Below are positions 16,092 through 24,344 of a DNA stretch of 64,000 nt, piece after piece. Positions within the stretch are counted from its first letter, which is position 1. Every line of letters begins with the position of its first letter. The notes under the pieces were generated by a model. It was given only the letters and a program-made list of their open reading frames with translations, ran no database searches and was not told the origin of the DNA. The translations under genes and the position numbers were made by a program. The DNA is from an uncultured Lachnospiraceae bacterium (lineage in GTDB: Bacteria > Bacillota > Clostridia > Lachnospirales > Lachnospiraceae): positions 1 to 64,000 of the forward strand of contig CATLGV010000002.1 in NCBI GenBank assembly GCA_949948735.1, written 5' to 3'.

Positions 16092-17456
16092 GTGAATAAT
16101 ATTGTATGGCATGACAGGTATAATATGGGTGTGGACTTTATCGACAGAGAACACCGGCTGCTTTTTTCTACAATGGACCGGCTGCTGAAGCTCATCGAAA
16201 ACGAGGAAAAAAGCGAGTGGGTGTGCCGGGAAGGGGTAAAATACCTAAAGAACCACACGGTGGAGCATTTTGAACACGAGGAACAGTATATGCAGTCGAT
16301 CGATTATCCGGACTATGAGACGCATAAGCGGCTGCACGACAATTTCCGCAATAAGACGCTGCCGGCATTGGAGCAGGAGATCGAGGAGAATTATTATTCC
16401 GAGGATTCCATCCGGCATTTTCTGGGCGTCTGCATCGGATGGATGGTGGCGCATACGCAGACGGAGGACCAGGCGATTACCGGAAAGGCCAGCAGCAAGT
16501 GGGTGGATCTGCCCAAGGAGGAGGAAATCGACGTCTTAGAGCAGGTCATTGCCCAGATTGTCTATGATATGCTTCATTTGAAGGCGCGGGTTATCAGCGA
16601 GCAGTACAGCGGAGAGAATTTCGGAAAGGTTGTGTGCTTCCGGTTTGACTACCGCGGCGAAAAGAAGGACAAATGGGAAATCATATTGGTGTTCGAGGAG
16701 CAGCTGCTGATTAAGGTGATCGGAAACATGACGGACACGCAGTGCCTGCGGGTGGACGATATGGTATTGAATGTCACCCGGTATGTGTCCCGGCAGCTTT
16801 TAGAGCGGATCCGGGAGAGCATTCCGTCAATGGATCTGTATGAGATGGAGCGGGAGTGTCTGCTGACGCATGAGCAGCTTGTCAAAACCTTTGAGCGGAC
16901 GCCGCCGTCCTGCAATCTGCTCTTTGACACGGGAGAAGGATACTTTGCGTTCTGCGCGACGACCGCCGATTCGCTTCGCGGAAAAATCGCGTCCGACATC
17001 AACGCGGAGAATGCGATGGACGAAATCAAAAGGTATCTGAATAAAGAAAAGGAAGAAAAGAAAAAAATTCTTGTGGTGGACGATTCTGATTTTATGCGCA
17101 GCAGAATCTGCAAGCTTTTGGAGCCGCACTATATGGTTATGGAAGCGGGGTCGAGCGTTTCGGGCATTACACATATCGCGCTGGACAGACCGGATTTGAT
17201 TCTGCTGGATTACGAAATGCCGGTCTGCGACGGAAGGCAGATGCTGGAGATGATTCGCGCGGAGCGCAGTATTTCGGATATTCCGGTGATATTCCTGACC
17301 GGCAGAGGGGACAGGGAGAGCGTCAAGAAGGTGATGGCGCTAAAGCCCGAGGGCTATCTGCTCAAGGTGATGCCGGATGAGGAGATCAAGGAAAATATCG
17401 ACGATTTCTTTGAGAAGAGAAGGCTGGCGCAGCGTCAGGAAAGTGTACAGGAGTAA
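16092..17456 (+). CDS. Hemerythrin domain fused to a response-regulator receiver
   Basis: A 454-residue protein. The GTG at 16092 with AAAGGAGG upstream is the start. Residues ~1-135 are a bacteriohemerythrin domain with the diiron ligand pattern (DREHRLL, HTVEHFEHEEQYM, HKRLHDNF, HTQTED), expected to bind oxygen or NO. A middle region (~155-300) has no certain assignment; its alternating strands with a VDDMVLNVTRYVSRQLLERI helix recall the CheX phosphatase fold, a tentative reading. The C-terminus (~330-450) is a receiver domain with the acidic pair in VVDDSD, phospho-acceptor Asp in LLDYEMP (about D373) and a lysine in YLLKVMP. There is no DNA-binding output. The divergent fprA gene suggests an oxygen-responsive signalling role. 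Confidence 0.85.
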   Translation: MNNIVWHDRYNMGVDFIDREHRLLFSTMDRLLKLIENEEKSEWVCREGVKYLKNHTVEHFEHEEQYMQSIDYPDYETHKRLHDNFRNKTLPALEQEIEENYYSEDSIRHFLGVCIGWMVAHTQTEDQAITGKASSKWVDLPKEEEIDVLEQVIAQIVYDMLHLKARVISEQYSGENFGKVVCFRFDYRGEKKDKWEIILVFEEQLLIKVIGNMTDTQCLRVDDMVLNVTRYVSRQLLERIRESIPSMDLYEMERECLLTHEQLVKTFERTPPSCNLLFDTGEGYFAFCATTADSLRGKIASDINAENAMDEIKRYLNKEKEEKKKILVVDDSDFMRSRICKLLEPHYMVMEAGSSVSGITHIALDRPDLILLDYEMPVCDGRQMLEMIRAERSISDIPVIFLTGRGDRESVKKVMALKPEGYLLKVMPDEEIKENIDDFFEKRRLAQRQESVQE

Positions 17457-17474
17457 GATTTAAAGGAGAATTTG

Positions 17475-18434
17475 ATGGATGAGATAGCAGTATTAATTCC
17501 GTGCTACAATGAGAGCAGGACCGTGGAAAAGGTCGTAAGAGACTTTCGGGAGGCGCTGCCTAATGCCGTCATATATGTCTATGATAATAATTCGACGGAC
17601 GGGACGGATGAGATTGCGCGCCGCGCGGGAGCGGTGGTGCGTTATGAGTACCAACAGGGCAAGGGTAACGTTATTCGTCGGATGTTCCGGGAGATCGACG
17701 CCAAATGTTATATTATGACGGACGGCGACGATACCTATCCGGCCGACGAGGCGCCGAAGCTGTGCGAGGCGGTTTTGACGCGGGGAGCGGATATGGTGGT
17801 GGGGGACAGGCTCTCCTCCTCCTATTTTGAGGAAAACAAGCGGCCGTTCCACAATTTCGGCAATTCGCTGGTGCGGGGGACCATTAACAGGGTCTTCAAG
17901 AGCGACATCCGTGATATTATGACAGGCTACAGAGCCTTCAGCTACCAGTTTGTGAAGTCGTTCCCCGTGCTGTCAAAGGGCTTTGAGATTGAGACGGAGA
18001 TGAGCATCCATGCAATTGACAGGAATATGCGGGTGGAAAATGTGATTATCCAGTACCGGGACCGGCCGGAGGGGAGCGTCTCGAAGCTCAATACCTATTC
18101 GGACGGCTTTAAGGTGCTTATGACGATTATGAAAATGTACAGGAATTACAAGCCGATGGGATTTTTCCTGTGGATCAGCATTGTATTGGCGGTGGTTTCC
18201 ACAATCTTCCTGATACCGGTTCTCCGGGAATATTTTGTCACCGGACTTGTGGCGCGCTTTCCGACGCTGATTGTGTGCGGTTTTGTATATGTGGCGGCGA
18301 TACAGTCGTTTTTTGCGGGGCTGATGCTGTCCACGATGCGCCAGAAGAATTTGCAGGACTTTGAGATGAATCTGATTATGCTCGAGCGGGAGCGAAAGAA
18401 GAGCGAAAGCGGCGCGGACGGAAGTAGAGAATAG
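17475..18434 (+). CDS. Family 2 glycosyltransferase, polyprenyl-phosphate type
   Basis: A 319-residue membrane-attached enzyme. The GT-A catalytic domain begins VLIPCYNESRTVEKVV and contains the DxD-type motif TDGDDTYPADE and GYRAFS, as in dolichyl/polyprenyl-phosphate sugar transferases (DPM1/GtrB-like). Two hydrophobic helices near residues 225-290 anchor it. It would transfer a sugar from a nucleotide donor to a lipid phosphate for cell-envelope glycan synthesis. The start has AAAGGAG upstream, 18 bp after the hemerythrin gene, and the next gene starts 1 bp after its stop, so the three are likely co-transcribed. Confidence 0.88.
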   Translation: MDEIAVLIPCYNESRTVEKVVRDFREALPNAVIYVYDNNSTDGTDEIARRAGAVVRYEYQQGKGNVIRRMFREIDAKCYIMTDGDDTYPADEAPKLCEAVLTRGADMVVGDRLSSSYFEENKRPFHNFGNSLVRGTINRVFKSDIRDIMTGYRAFSYQFVKSFPVLSKGFEIETEMSIHAIDRNMRVENVIIQYRDRPEGSVSKLNTYSDGFKVLMTIMKMYRNYKPMGFFLWISIVLAVVSTIFLIPVLREYFVTGLVARFPTLIVCGFVYVAAIQSFFAGLMLSTMRQKNLQDFEMNLIMLERERKKSESGADGSRE

Positions 18435-18435
18435 G

Positions 18436-19200
18436 ATGAAAGATACACGAAAGAATTATGTGGTACTGGATATCGAAACCACGGGACTGAGTCCGAAGTA
18501 CGAGAAAATAATCGAGATTGGCGCGGCAAGGATTGTGAACGGGCAGGTGGAGGACACCTACGCGGCTTTTGTCAATCCGGGAAAAAGCCTTCCGCCGCGA
18601 ATTGTGGAGCTTACCGGAATAACCGACAAGGATGTCAGAAATGCGCCCTATATTGAGGATATATTTGATGCGTTTGCCGGTTTTGTCGGGGAAGATATAC
18701 TGCTGGGACATAATCTGATGTTTGATTATTCCTTTGTAAAAAGGGCGGCGGCAAACCAGAAGAGAACCTTTGAGAAGGAGGGGCTGGATACGCTGCGAAT
18801 CGCAAGGCGGTTCCTGACGAAGCTGGACAGCAAAAGGCTGGGGGATTTGTGCGGGCATTACGGGATTCATCTGGAGGCCCACAGGGCATTGAATGACGCG
18901 ATTGCCACGCATATGCTGTATCAGCGGCTTGCGGAGGAATTCTACGAAAAGGATCCGGCATGCTTTGCGCCGCAGGCGTTGGTCTGCAACGTCAAAAAGG
19001 AGAGTCCGGTCACGCCAAGGCAGTATGCGCATGTCATCCGGCTTGCGCAGCGGTTTGGCCAGCAGGTGGTGGAAGAAGACGGCGTCTGCTATCTTGAGCC
19101 GGTGGCGAAGGTGACAACGGAGCGGATTGAGATCGGAAGGCTGAGCAAAAACGAGGCCAGCCGGCTTATTGACCGCCTGCTTGCAAATTACGGACAATAG
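18436..19200 (+). CDS. DnaQ-like 3'-5' exonuclease (DEDDh family)
   Basis: A 254-residue protein. The exonuclease domain (about 8-175) has the DEDDh residues: VLDIETTGL, GHNLMFDYSF and HRALNDAIAT. This matches the proofreading epsilon/PolC-exonuclease family, here stand-alone. The C-terminal ~70 residues (YAHVIRLAQRFGQQ ... LSKNEASRLIDRLLANYG) form a small extra domain that may bind nucleic acid; this is inferred. The start is immediately after the glycosyltransferase stop. The 3' end overlaps the convergent minus-strand gene by 35 nt. Confidence 0.88.
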   Translation: MKDTRKNYVVLDIETTGLSPKYEKIIEIGAARIVNGQVEDTYAAFVNPGKSLPPRIVELTGITDKDVRNAPYIEDIFDAFAGFVGEDILLGHNLMFDYSFVKRAAANQKRTFEKEGLDTLRIARRFLTKLDSKRLGDLCGHYGIHLEAHRALNDAIATHMLYQRLAEEFYEKDPACFAPQALVCNVKKESPVTPRQYAHVIRLAQRFGQQVVEEDGVCYLEPVAKVTTERIEIGRLSKNEASRLIDRLLANYGQ

Positions 19201-19768
19201 TGTCCCTGGAAAGGGAGTGCAGCTGGCCGGCGCGCTGTATCAGCCCGTCAATTTTTTCGGGGGTATGGTATTTCGTATATAGCCCGGCAAGCATATAATA
19301 GGATTTGCCGACATCCGATCCGGTTGCGACGGCAAATTCCAGCGTTTGGACGGCAAGGGCGTCGTTGCCGCTTTCAGAGAGCTTTTCCGCGATTCTTTGC
19401 AGGAGTGTGACCAAATTTGTGTAATGAAAATCGTATTCGCTTAATATAGTAATATTAGCGGTTCCGTATTGCAGCTTGAGATCTGTGTTGCTCAGGCCGG
19501 TGAGGTTGACGATTTTGCATTCGGACAAGCTTTTCAAATCATTCAGGTCGTACCGCAGCGCCTCCGTCATATTGTCGGGGGACATATAAAGCAGCGTGTC
19601 GGGGATGGTAATATAATCCAATGCGTCAAGAGATTTTTTGCGGATAAAGTTGGATTTTGCCTCACGTTCCCAGTAATTTCGCTCGGCTCTGGCTTCCTGG
19701 CTGTTCTCCCGGCGGAGCTTTAATGAAATTATTGCTGCAAAGATTATTGAAATAATGATGAAATTCAT
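19166..19768 (-). CDS. Membrane-anchored protein of unknown function with TPR-like C-terminus
   Basis: A 200-residue protein. The ATG at 19768 has GAAAGGA upstream and is preferred over the ORF-track start 210 bases earlier. An N-terminal hydrophobic helix (MNFIIISIIFAAIISL) is followed by charged residues, so the rest faces the cytoplasm. The C-terminal ~70 residues (LQRIAEKLSESGNDALAVQTLEFAVATGSDVGKSYYMLAGLY) look like paired TPR helices. I do not recognise the family. Its end overlaps the exonuclease gene in antisense, and its start overlaps a promoter pointing the other way. Confidence 0.75.
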   Translation of the reverse strand: MNFIIISIIFAAIISLKLRRENSQEARAERNYWEREAKSNFIRKKSLDALDYITIPDTLLYMSPDNMTEALRYDLNDLKSLSECKIVNLTGLSNTDLKLQYGTANITILSEYDFHYTNLVTLLQRIAEKLSESGNDALAVQTLEFAVATGSDVGKSYYMLAGLYTKYHTPEKIDGLIQRAGQLHSLSRDTIVRNLQAGGQ

Positions 19769-19775
19769 ATATAAT
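19747..19775 (+). promoter_or_regulatory. Promoter of the 33-residue membrane peptide gene
   Basis: TTGAAA (19747-19752) and consensus TATAAT (19770-19775), spacer 17 bp. It overlaps the start codon of the minus-strand gene. The predicted leader is about 60 nt. Confidence 0.65.
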
Positions 19776-19844
19776 ATCCTTTCAGATAAAATGATGTATT
19801 GCAAAGCTGCATTTAGCAGGTATAAAGGAGGCATACAGCGCATA

Positions 19845-19946
19845 ATGAATTTTAACAATAAAAAGACACAGCGTAAAATCGCGGCGGCTATAGCCATTTT
19901 ATTGGTGCTGGCGATGATCGTGCCGATGGTTTTGAGTCTTGTGTGA
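19845..19946 (+). CDS. Small single-pass membrane protein (33 residues)
   Basis: A short reading frame starting at the ATG at 19845 with AAAGGAGG well spaced upstream. It encodes a basic N-terminus (NFNNKKTQRK) followed by one hydrophobic helix ending in IVPMVLSLV. The ORF track shows it only as the tail of a longer ORF without ribosome binding site. Short proteins of this pattern occur in many Clostridia, to my memory, without assigned function. It has its own promoter and precedes the VanW gene by about 75 bp. Confidence 0.7.
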   Translation: MNFNNKKTQRKIAAAIAILLVLAMIVPMVLSLV

Positions 19947-20020
19947 TAATCATACAACAGTGGACGGTGTGATTGCAACTGATTTATGATTGTATTTGGA
20001 AGTGAGGAGAAACAGGGATT

Positions 20021-21601
20021 ATGAAAACATTTGGGAAGAGGATAGGCTTACTGGTAATGGGTCTGGCGTTTGCGCTTTTTGCAGGCGGCATCTGGGGTGG
20101 GATGACTGCCCGAGCGAAGTCCGACGATGCGGTTATTCTGGACGGTATTTACATGGATGAGGTTGATTTGTCCGGAATGACTGCGGAGGAGGCCAAGGCG
20201 GCTGTAAACGCGTATGTTGAGCGCATCAAGCTCAAAAATATCACCTTTGGCGCGGCAGGCGGCCATTATGTCGCGATTACCGCGGGAGACCTTGGTGTGA
20301 GCTGGGTAAACGAGGGGGATATCGACGTTGCGGTGGGCATCGGCAAGACGGGAAATATCGTAAAACGCTACAAGGCGATAGAGGATTTGAAGCATGAGAA
20401 TAAGGTCTTTGACCTGCAGCTTTCCATTGACCCTGCCGTACTGCGCGCTTTTCTGGAGGAGCAGTGTACGGAGTATGACGTTGCGGCCGTCAACGCATCC
20501 CTTACCCGCGTGGACGGTGTGTTCTCCGTTACGGAGGGGCAGGCTGGAGAGCGCGTCAACATCGACGCGTCCCTGAACAAGACGGTCGAGTTTCTGGCAA
20601 ATGAATGGGACTATCAGGACGCCTCCATAGATCTGGTGATCGATGTGGAGGAGCCAAAGGGGAATGCGGAGGAGCTTGCGCTGGTAAAGGATGTGCTGGG
20701 CACATTTACGACAAGCTATTCCACAAGCGGCTCCGCGCGGTGCGCGAATGTGGAGAACGGCTGCCGTCTGATAAACGGGACCCTGCTTTATCCGGGCGAG
20801 GAGTTTTCTACATATAATGCCATTAAGCCCTTCACAAAGGACAACGGGTATTATCCGGCCGGCTCTTATCTGAACGGGAAGGTGGTTGACAGTATCGGAG
20901 GCGGTATCTGCCAGGTGTCGACAACGCTTTACAACGCAGTGCTCCTTTCGGAGCTGGAGGTTGTGGAGCGCAATAACCATTCCATGATTATCAGCTATGT
21001 CGAGCCGTCCATGGATGCGGCGATTTCCGAGTCGGCGGGAAAGGATTTCCGCTTCGTCAACAATTATGACCATCCGATTTATATTGAGGGCGCTACTGCG
21101 GGAAAGAAGATTACGTTTACCATCTATGGCGTGGAGACCAGAGATCCGGGGCATAAGGTGATATATAAGAGTGAGGTGCTCTCTACAACATATCCCGACC
21201 ATGAGGACATCGTTGCGGACAGCGGCCAGGGAATCGGCTATATTAACGTGCAGTCCGCGCATATCGGCCATAAAGCGCAGCTGTGGAAGATTGTGGAGGA
21301 GAACGGTGTTGAGGTGAGCCGCGAGGTTATCAACAGCAGCAGCTATCAGGCGTCGCCGAGAACGGCTACGGTAGGCGTCAATACGGATAATCCGGCGTAT
21401 GCAAGCCGGATTCAGGCCGCGATTGCATCGGGCAGCATTGACAACTGCAAGGCGGAGGCTGCGGCAATTAAGGCGGATATGGCTGCGGCAGCACAGCAGC
21501 AGGCAGATTTGGCGGCGCAGCAGCAGGCGGCGTTAGAGGCACAACAGGCCTTATTGGCACAGCAGCAGGCGATGGCCGAACAGCAAATCGCGCAGCAGTA
21601 A
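20021..21601 (+). CDS. VanW-family cell-wall-associated protein with peptidoglycan-binding domain
   Basis: A 526-residue exported protein. An N-terminal membrane/signal segment (about 7-30) is followed by a putative peptidoglycan-binding domain (about 40-215; IYMDEVDLSGMTAEEAKAAV). The VanW domain (about 225-360) includes FSTYNAIKPFTKDNGY and the hallmark GGGICQVSTTLYNAVLLS, with HSMIISYVEPSMDAAI. A beta-rich segment follows, and the last ~50 residues are Gln/Ala-rich (AAQQQADLAAQQQ), probably helical and extended. VanW is named from glycopeptide resistance clusters, but its role is not established. No van genes are nearby, so a general cell-wall role is more likely than resistance. Confidence 0.9.
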   Translation: MKTFGKRIGLLVMGLAFALFAGGIWGGMTARAKSDDAVILDGIYMDEVDLSGMTAEEAKAAVNAYVERIKLKNITFGAAGGHYVAITAGDLGVSWVNEGDIDVAVGIGKTGNIVKRYKAIEDLKHENKVFDLQLSIDPAVLRAFLEEQCTEYDVAAVNASLTRVDGVFSVTEGQAGERVNIDASLNKTVEFLANEWDYQDASIDLVIDVEEPKGNAEELALVKDVLGTFTTSYSTSGSARCANVENGCRLINGTLLYPGEEFSTYNAIKPFTKDNGYYPAGSYLNGKVVDSIGGGICQVSTTLYNAVLLSELEVVERNNHSMIISYVEPSMDAAISESAGKDFRFVNNYDHPIYIEGATAGKKITFTIYGVETRDPGHKVIYKSEVLSTTYPDHEDIVADSGQGIGYINVQSAHIGHKAQLWKIVEENGVEVSREVINSSSYQASPRTATVGVNTDNPAYASRIQAAIASGSIDNCKAEAAAIKADMAAAAQQQADLAAQQQAALEAQQALLAQQQAMAEQQIAQQ

Positions 21602-21624
21602 TTTTACGAAGGAGAAATTCGCCG

Positions 21625-22620
21625 ATGAATTGCGGAAGGCTGACAGAGAGCGTTTATGACCGCTCGGTTGTTAAGGTGATTAAGACGGCTTCGGAAAAGA
21701 ACAGGAAATTCTATGACAGCGCAGGGCCAGGGGCGGACTGCGCTGTTTTTGGGCATGACGGCACGTGCACGGGAAGGCTTGTGAGCGGTCAGGCGTCGGC
21801 CTGCGGGCACGGGGAGGACGCCGCGGCGCGTGCGTTTACGGCTGCGGCAAATAATGCGGCTGCGTCCGTGTGCGGCCCCTTGTTACATGCCTACGCGAAT
21901 CTGACGCTGACGATACCGGAAAAGCTTCGTGAGATAAAAGTGCGCAGGCTGCTTGCGCAGGCCGCGCAGGAGGCGGAGCAGGTGCGTATTCCGCTCCTGA
22001 GCGTCAACGTACAGACGCTGGGCTGCGTGGAAGAGCCAGTGGCAAGCTGTGTTGTGAGTGCGTATACGGAGGCGGCAGGCTTTCGGGGAGCCGGGGCGGA
22101 CGAGGATATTGTGATGACGAAGTGGATCGCGGCAGAAGGGACGGCGGTGATTGCGGACCGGCGGTTTGAAGCACTGTGCGGCAGATATCCGGCGGATCTG
22201 GTGGAGGCGGCTGTGAATTTTAAACGCTTTTTATCGGTGGTTCCGGAGGCTGCTACTGCCCAAGTGTCCAACGTAAGTGCCATGCAGGTGGTCAGGGAAG
22301 GCGGTATTTTCGGCGGACTCTGGTCGCTTGCGGCGGGCAACGGCGTTGGACTGGTCGCAGACTTGAAACGCATACCTGTACGGCAGGAAACGATAGAGGT
22401 GTGTGAATTTTTTGATATAAACCCGTATGAGCTTCTGGGGGGCGGGAGCCTTCTGATGACGACGCCTGACGGCGGTGCGCTGGTTGACGCGCTGAAAGCG
22501 CAGGGGATTGCGGCGGCCGTAATCGGGAGAACCGTTCCGGGGAAGGACCGCGTTGTCCGGTACGAGGATGAAACGCGGTATCTGGAGCCGGCCAGAGGCG
22601 ACGAAATATTCAAAATATAA
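21625..22620 (+). CDS. PurM/HypE-fold (AIR synthase-related) protein, function unknown
   Basis: A 331-residue protein beginning 24 nt after the VanW gene, with AAGGAGA upstream. The C-terminal third (NPYELLGGGSLLMTTPDGGALVDALKAQGIAAAVIGRTV) is the AIR synthase-related C-terminal domain of the PurM/ThiL/HypE/SelD ATP-dependent superfamily. The N-terminal half is divergent: I do not see a convincing acidic metal-ATP motif, and a GAD segment and Ala-rich helices replace it. HypE would sit with other hyp genes, which are absent here. The gene precedes the Lrp-aminotransferase pair, with a 19-nt gap to the Lrp gene. Confidence 0.7.
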   Translation: MNCGRLTESVYDRSVVKVIKTASEKNRKFYDSAGPGADCAVFGHDGTCTGRLVSGQASACGHGEDAAARAFTAAANNAAASVCGPLLHAYANLTLTIPEKLREIKVRRLLAQAAQEAEQVRIPLLSVNVQTLGCVEEPVASCVVSAYTEAAGFRGAGADEDIVMTKWIAAEGTAVIADRRFEALCGRYPADLVEAAVNFKRFLSVVPEAATAQVSNVSAMQVVREGGIFGGLWSLAAGNGVGLVADLKRIPVRQETIEVCEFFDINPYELLGGGSLLMTTPDGGALVDALKAQGIAAAVIGRTVPGKDRVVRYEDETRYLEPARGDEIFKI

Positions 22621-22639
22621 ACAAAAAGGAGAGTTGGTT

Positions 22640-23122
22640 ATGAGAGAAAAGATTTTGTCCATTATAGAGAAGAACAGCAGGATAGATCTGCGGGAGCTCG
22701 CGATTATTCTTGGCGAGGAGGAGACGGATATTGTCAACGAGATGGAGCGGATGGAAAAGGAAGGGGTCATCTGCGGCTATCACACGCTGATTGACTGGGA
22801 AAAGACAGATGTGGAGAAGGTCAGCGCATTGATAGAGGTGCGTGTTACGCCCCAGCGCGGCCATGGCTTTGACAGTATTGCGGAGCGCATTTACAAATAT
22901 CCGGAGGTACATGCGGTGTATCTGATTTCGGGCGGTTACGATTTGCTCGTCAGCCTGGAGGGCAAGTCGCTCAAGGAGGTATCCAATTTTGTCTCCGATA
23001 AGCTTTCCACGCTGGATACGGTGCTCAGCACGGCAACGCATTTCATCCTGAAAAAGTACAAGGATCACGGCACCATTCTGGGCAGGAAGGAAGTTGATGA
23101 AAGGATGCAGGTGACGCCATGA
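22640..23122 (+). CDS. Lrp/AsnC-family transcriptional regulator
   Basis: A 160-residue regulator. The ATG at 22640 follows AAAGGAGAG and replaces the longer ORF-track start. The N-terminal ~60 residues form a winged HTH (ILSIIEKNSRIDLRELAIILG), and the C-terminal RAM domain (about 70-150) has the ligand-fold pattern VHAVYLISGGYDLLVSLEG. Its stop overlaps the start of the aminotransferase as ATGA, so it is made together with that enzyme and probably senses a related amino acid. The ligand is unknown. Confidence 0.9.
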   Translation: MREKILSIIEKNSRIDLRELAIILGEEETDIVNEMERMEKEGVICGYHTLIDWEKTDVEKVSALIEVRVTPQRGHGFDSIAERIYKYPEVHAVYLISGGYDLLVSLEGKSLKEVSNFVSDKLSTLDTVLSTATHFILKKYKDHGTILGRKEVDERMQVTP

Positions 23123-24297
23123 GAAATCCTTTATCAAAAACAATTGTAGATATTAAACCCTCGGGCATTCGGAAGTTTTTTGACATTGTAAGCGAGATGA
23201 AGGACGCGATTTCACTGGGCGTGGGGGAGCCGGACTTTGAGACGCCGTGGCATATCCGCGACGAGGGCATCTATTCGCTGGAGCGGGGGCGTACCTTTTA
23301 TACCTCCAATGCGGGATTAATCGAGCTGCGCGAGGAAATCAGCAGATACTTAAAGAGAAGATACGATATGAGCTACGACGCGAAGACGGAAATGCTGGTG
23401 ACGGTGGGCGGCTCCGAGGCGATCGATATCGCGCTGCGCGCGATGGTGGATCCGGGCGACGAGGTGTTGATACCGCAGCCAAGCTATGTGTCCTATGAGC
23501 CCTGTGCGGTGCTTGCGGGCGCAAAGCCGGTCATTATCGAGCTGAAGCATGAGAATCAGTTCCGTCTGACGGCGCAGGAGCTGGAGGACGCGATTACGGA
23601 TAAGACCAAAATACTGATTCTTCCGTTTCCCAATAACCCGACGGGCGCGATTATGGAGCGGCAGGATTTGGAGGCGATTGCCGAGGTTATTTTAAAGTAT
23701 GACCTGTTTGTGCTGTCGGATGAGATTTATTCGGAGCTGTGCTATACGGAAAAGCATGTCTCCATTGTGAATATTGAGGGGATGTGGGAGCGTACCATTC
23801 TGATCAACGGCTTTTCCAAATCCCATGCGATGACAGGCTGGCGGCTTGGCTATGCCTGCGGGCCCAGGCACATTATCGAGCAGATGTACAAGATTCACCA
23901 GTTTTGTATTATGTGCGCGCCGACAACGTCGCAGTACGCGGCGATTGACGCGCTCAAAAACGGGGACGAGGATGTACAGATGATGCGGGAGGCTTACAAT
24001 CAGAGACGCCGCTATCTGGTACACGCTTTTCAGGAGATGAAGCTGGAGTGCTTCGAGCCGTTCGGGGCCTTTTACATATTCCCGTGCATCCGGGAATTCG
24101 GCATGACAAGCGATGAATTTGCGACCCGGTTTCTGAATGAGGAAAAGGTTGCGGTCGTACCCGGGACGGCGTTTGGCGACTGCGGGGAGGGCTTTATCCG
24201 GATTTCGTATGCGTATTCGCTGGAAAAGCTTAAAACCGCGATGGGTAAGCTGGAGCACTTTGTAGGAAAGCTGCGTGCGGAAGGCGGGAACACGTAG
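23119..24297 (+). CDS. Class I/II PLP-dependent aminotransferase
   Basis: A 392-residue fold-type I aminotransferase. Landmarks are the substrate loop GVGEPDFETP, the PNNPTGA motif, LSDEIYSELCY with the PLP-contacting Asp and Tyr, the Schiff-base lysine in NGFSKSHAMTGWRLGY, and the carboxylate-binding Arg in FIRISYAYS. It belongs with the aspartate/aromatic aminotransferase family (PatA/AspC-like); substrate not predictable. It is translationally coupled to the Lrp gene, suggesting feedback by a substrate or product. Confidence 0.92.
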   Translation: MRNPLSKTIVDIKPSGIRKFFDIVSEMKDAISLGVGEPDFETPWHIRDEGIYSLERGRTFYTSNAGLIELREEISRYLKRRYDMSYDAKTEMLVTVGGSEAIDIALRAMVDPGDEVLIPQPSYVSYEPCAVLAGAKPVIIELKHENQFRLTAQELEDAITDKTKILILPFPNNPTGAIMERQDLEAIAEVILKYDLFVLSDEIYSELCYTEKHVSIVNIEGMWERTILINGFSKSHAMTGWRLGYACGPRHIIEQMYKIHQFCIMCAPTTSQYAAIDALKNGDEDVQMMREAYNQRRRYLVHAFQEMKLECFEPFGAFYIFPCIREFGMTSDEFATRFLNEEKVAVVPGTAFGDCGEGFIRISYAYSLEKLKTAMGKLEHFVGKLRAEGGNT

Positions 24298-24344
24298 AGA
24301 TATCAATGCAAAGTCCGCGCCGGGCGGGCAGGGAGGAACGGGAA

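Noticed and set aside
20048-21271. 407-residue minus-strand ORF opposite the VanW gene
   Set aside because: Antisense shadow of a well-supported VanW protein; no recognisable domain or ribosome binding site.
20021-21601. Glycopeptide resistance cluster suggested by VanW
   Set aside because: No vanHAX, vanS or vanR homologues; VanW-domain proteins are widespread in Clostridia without resistance.
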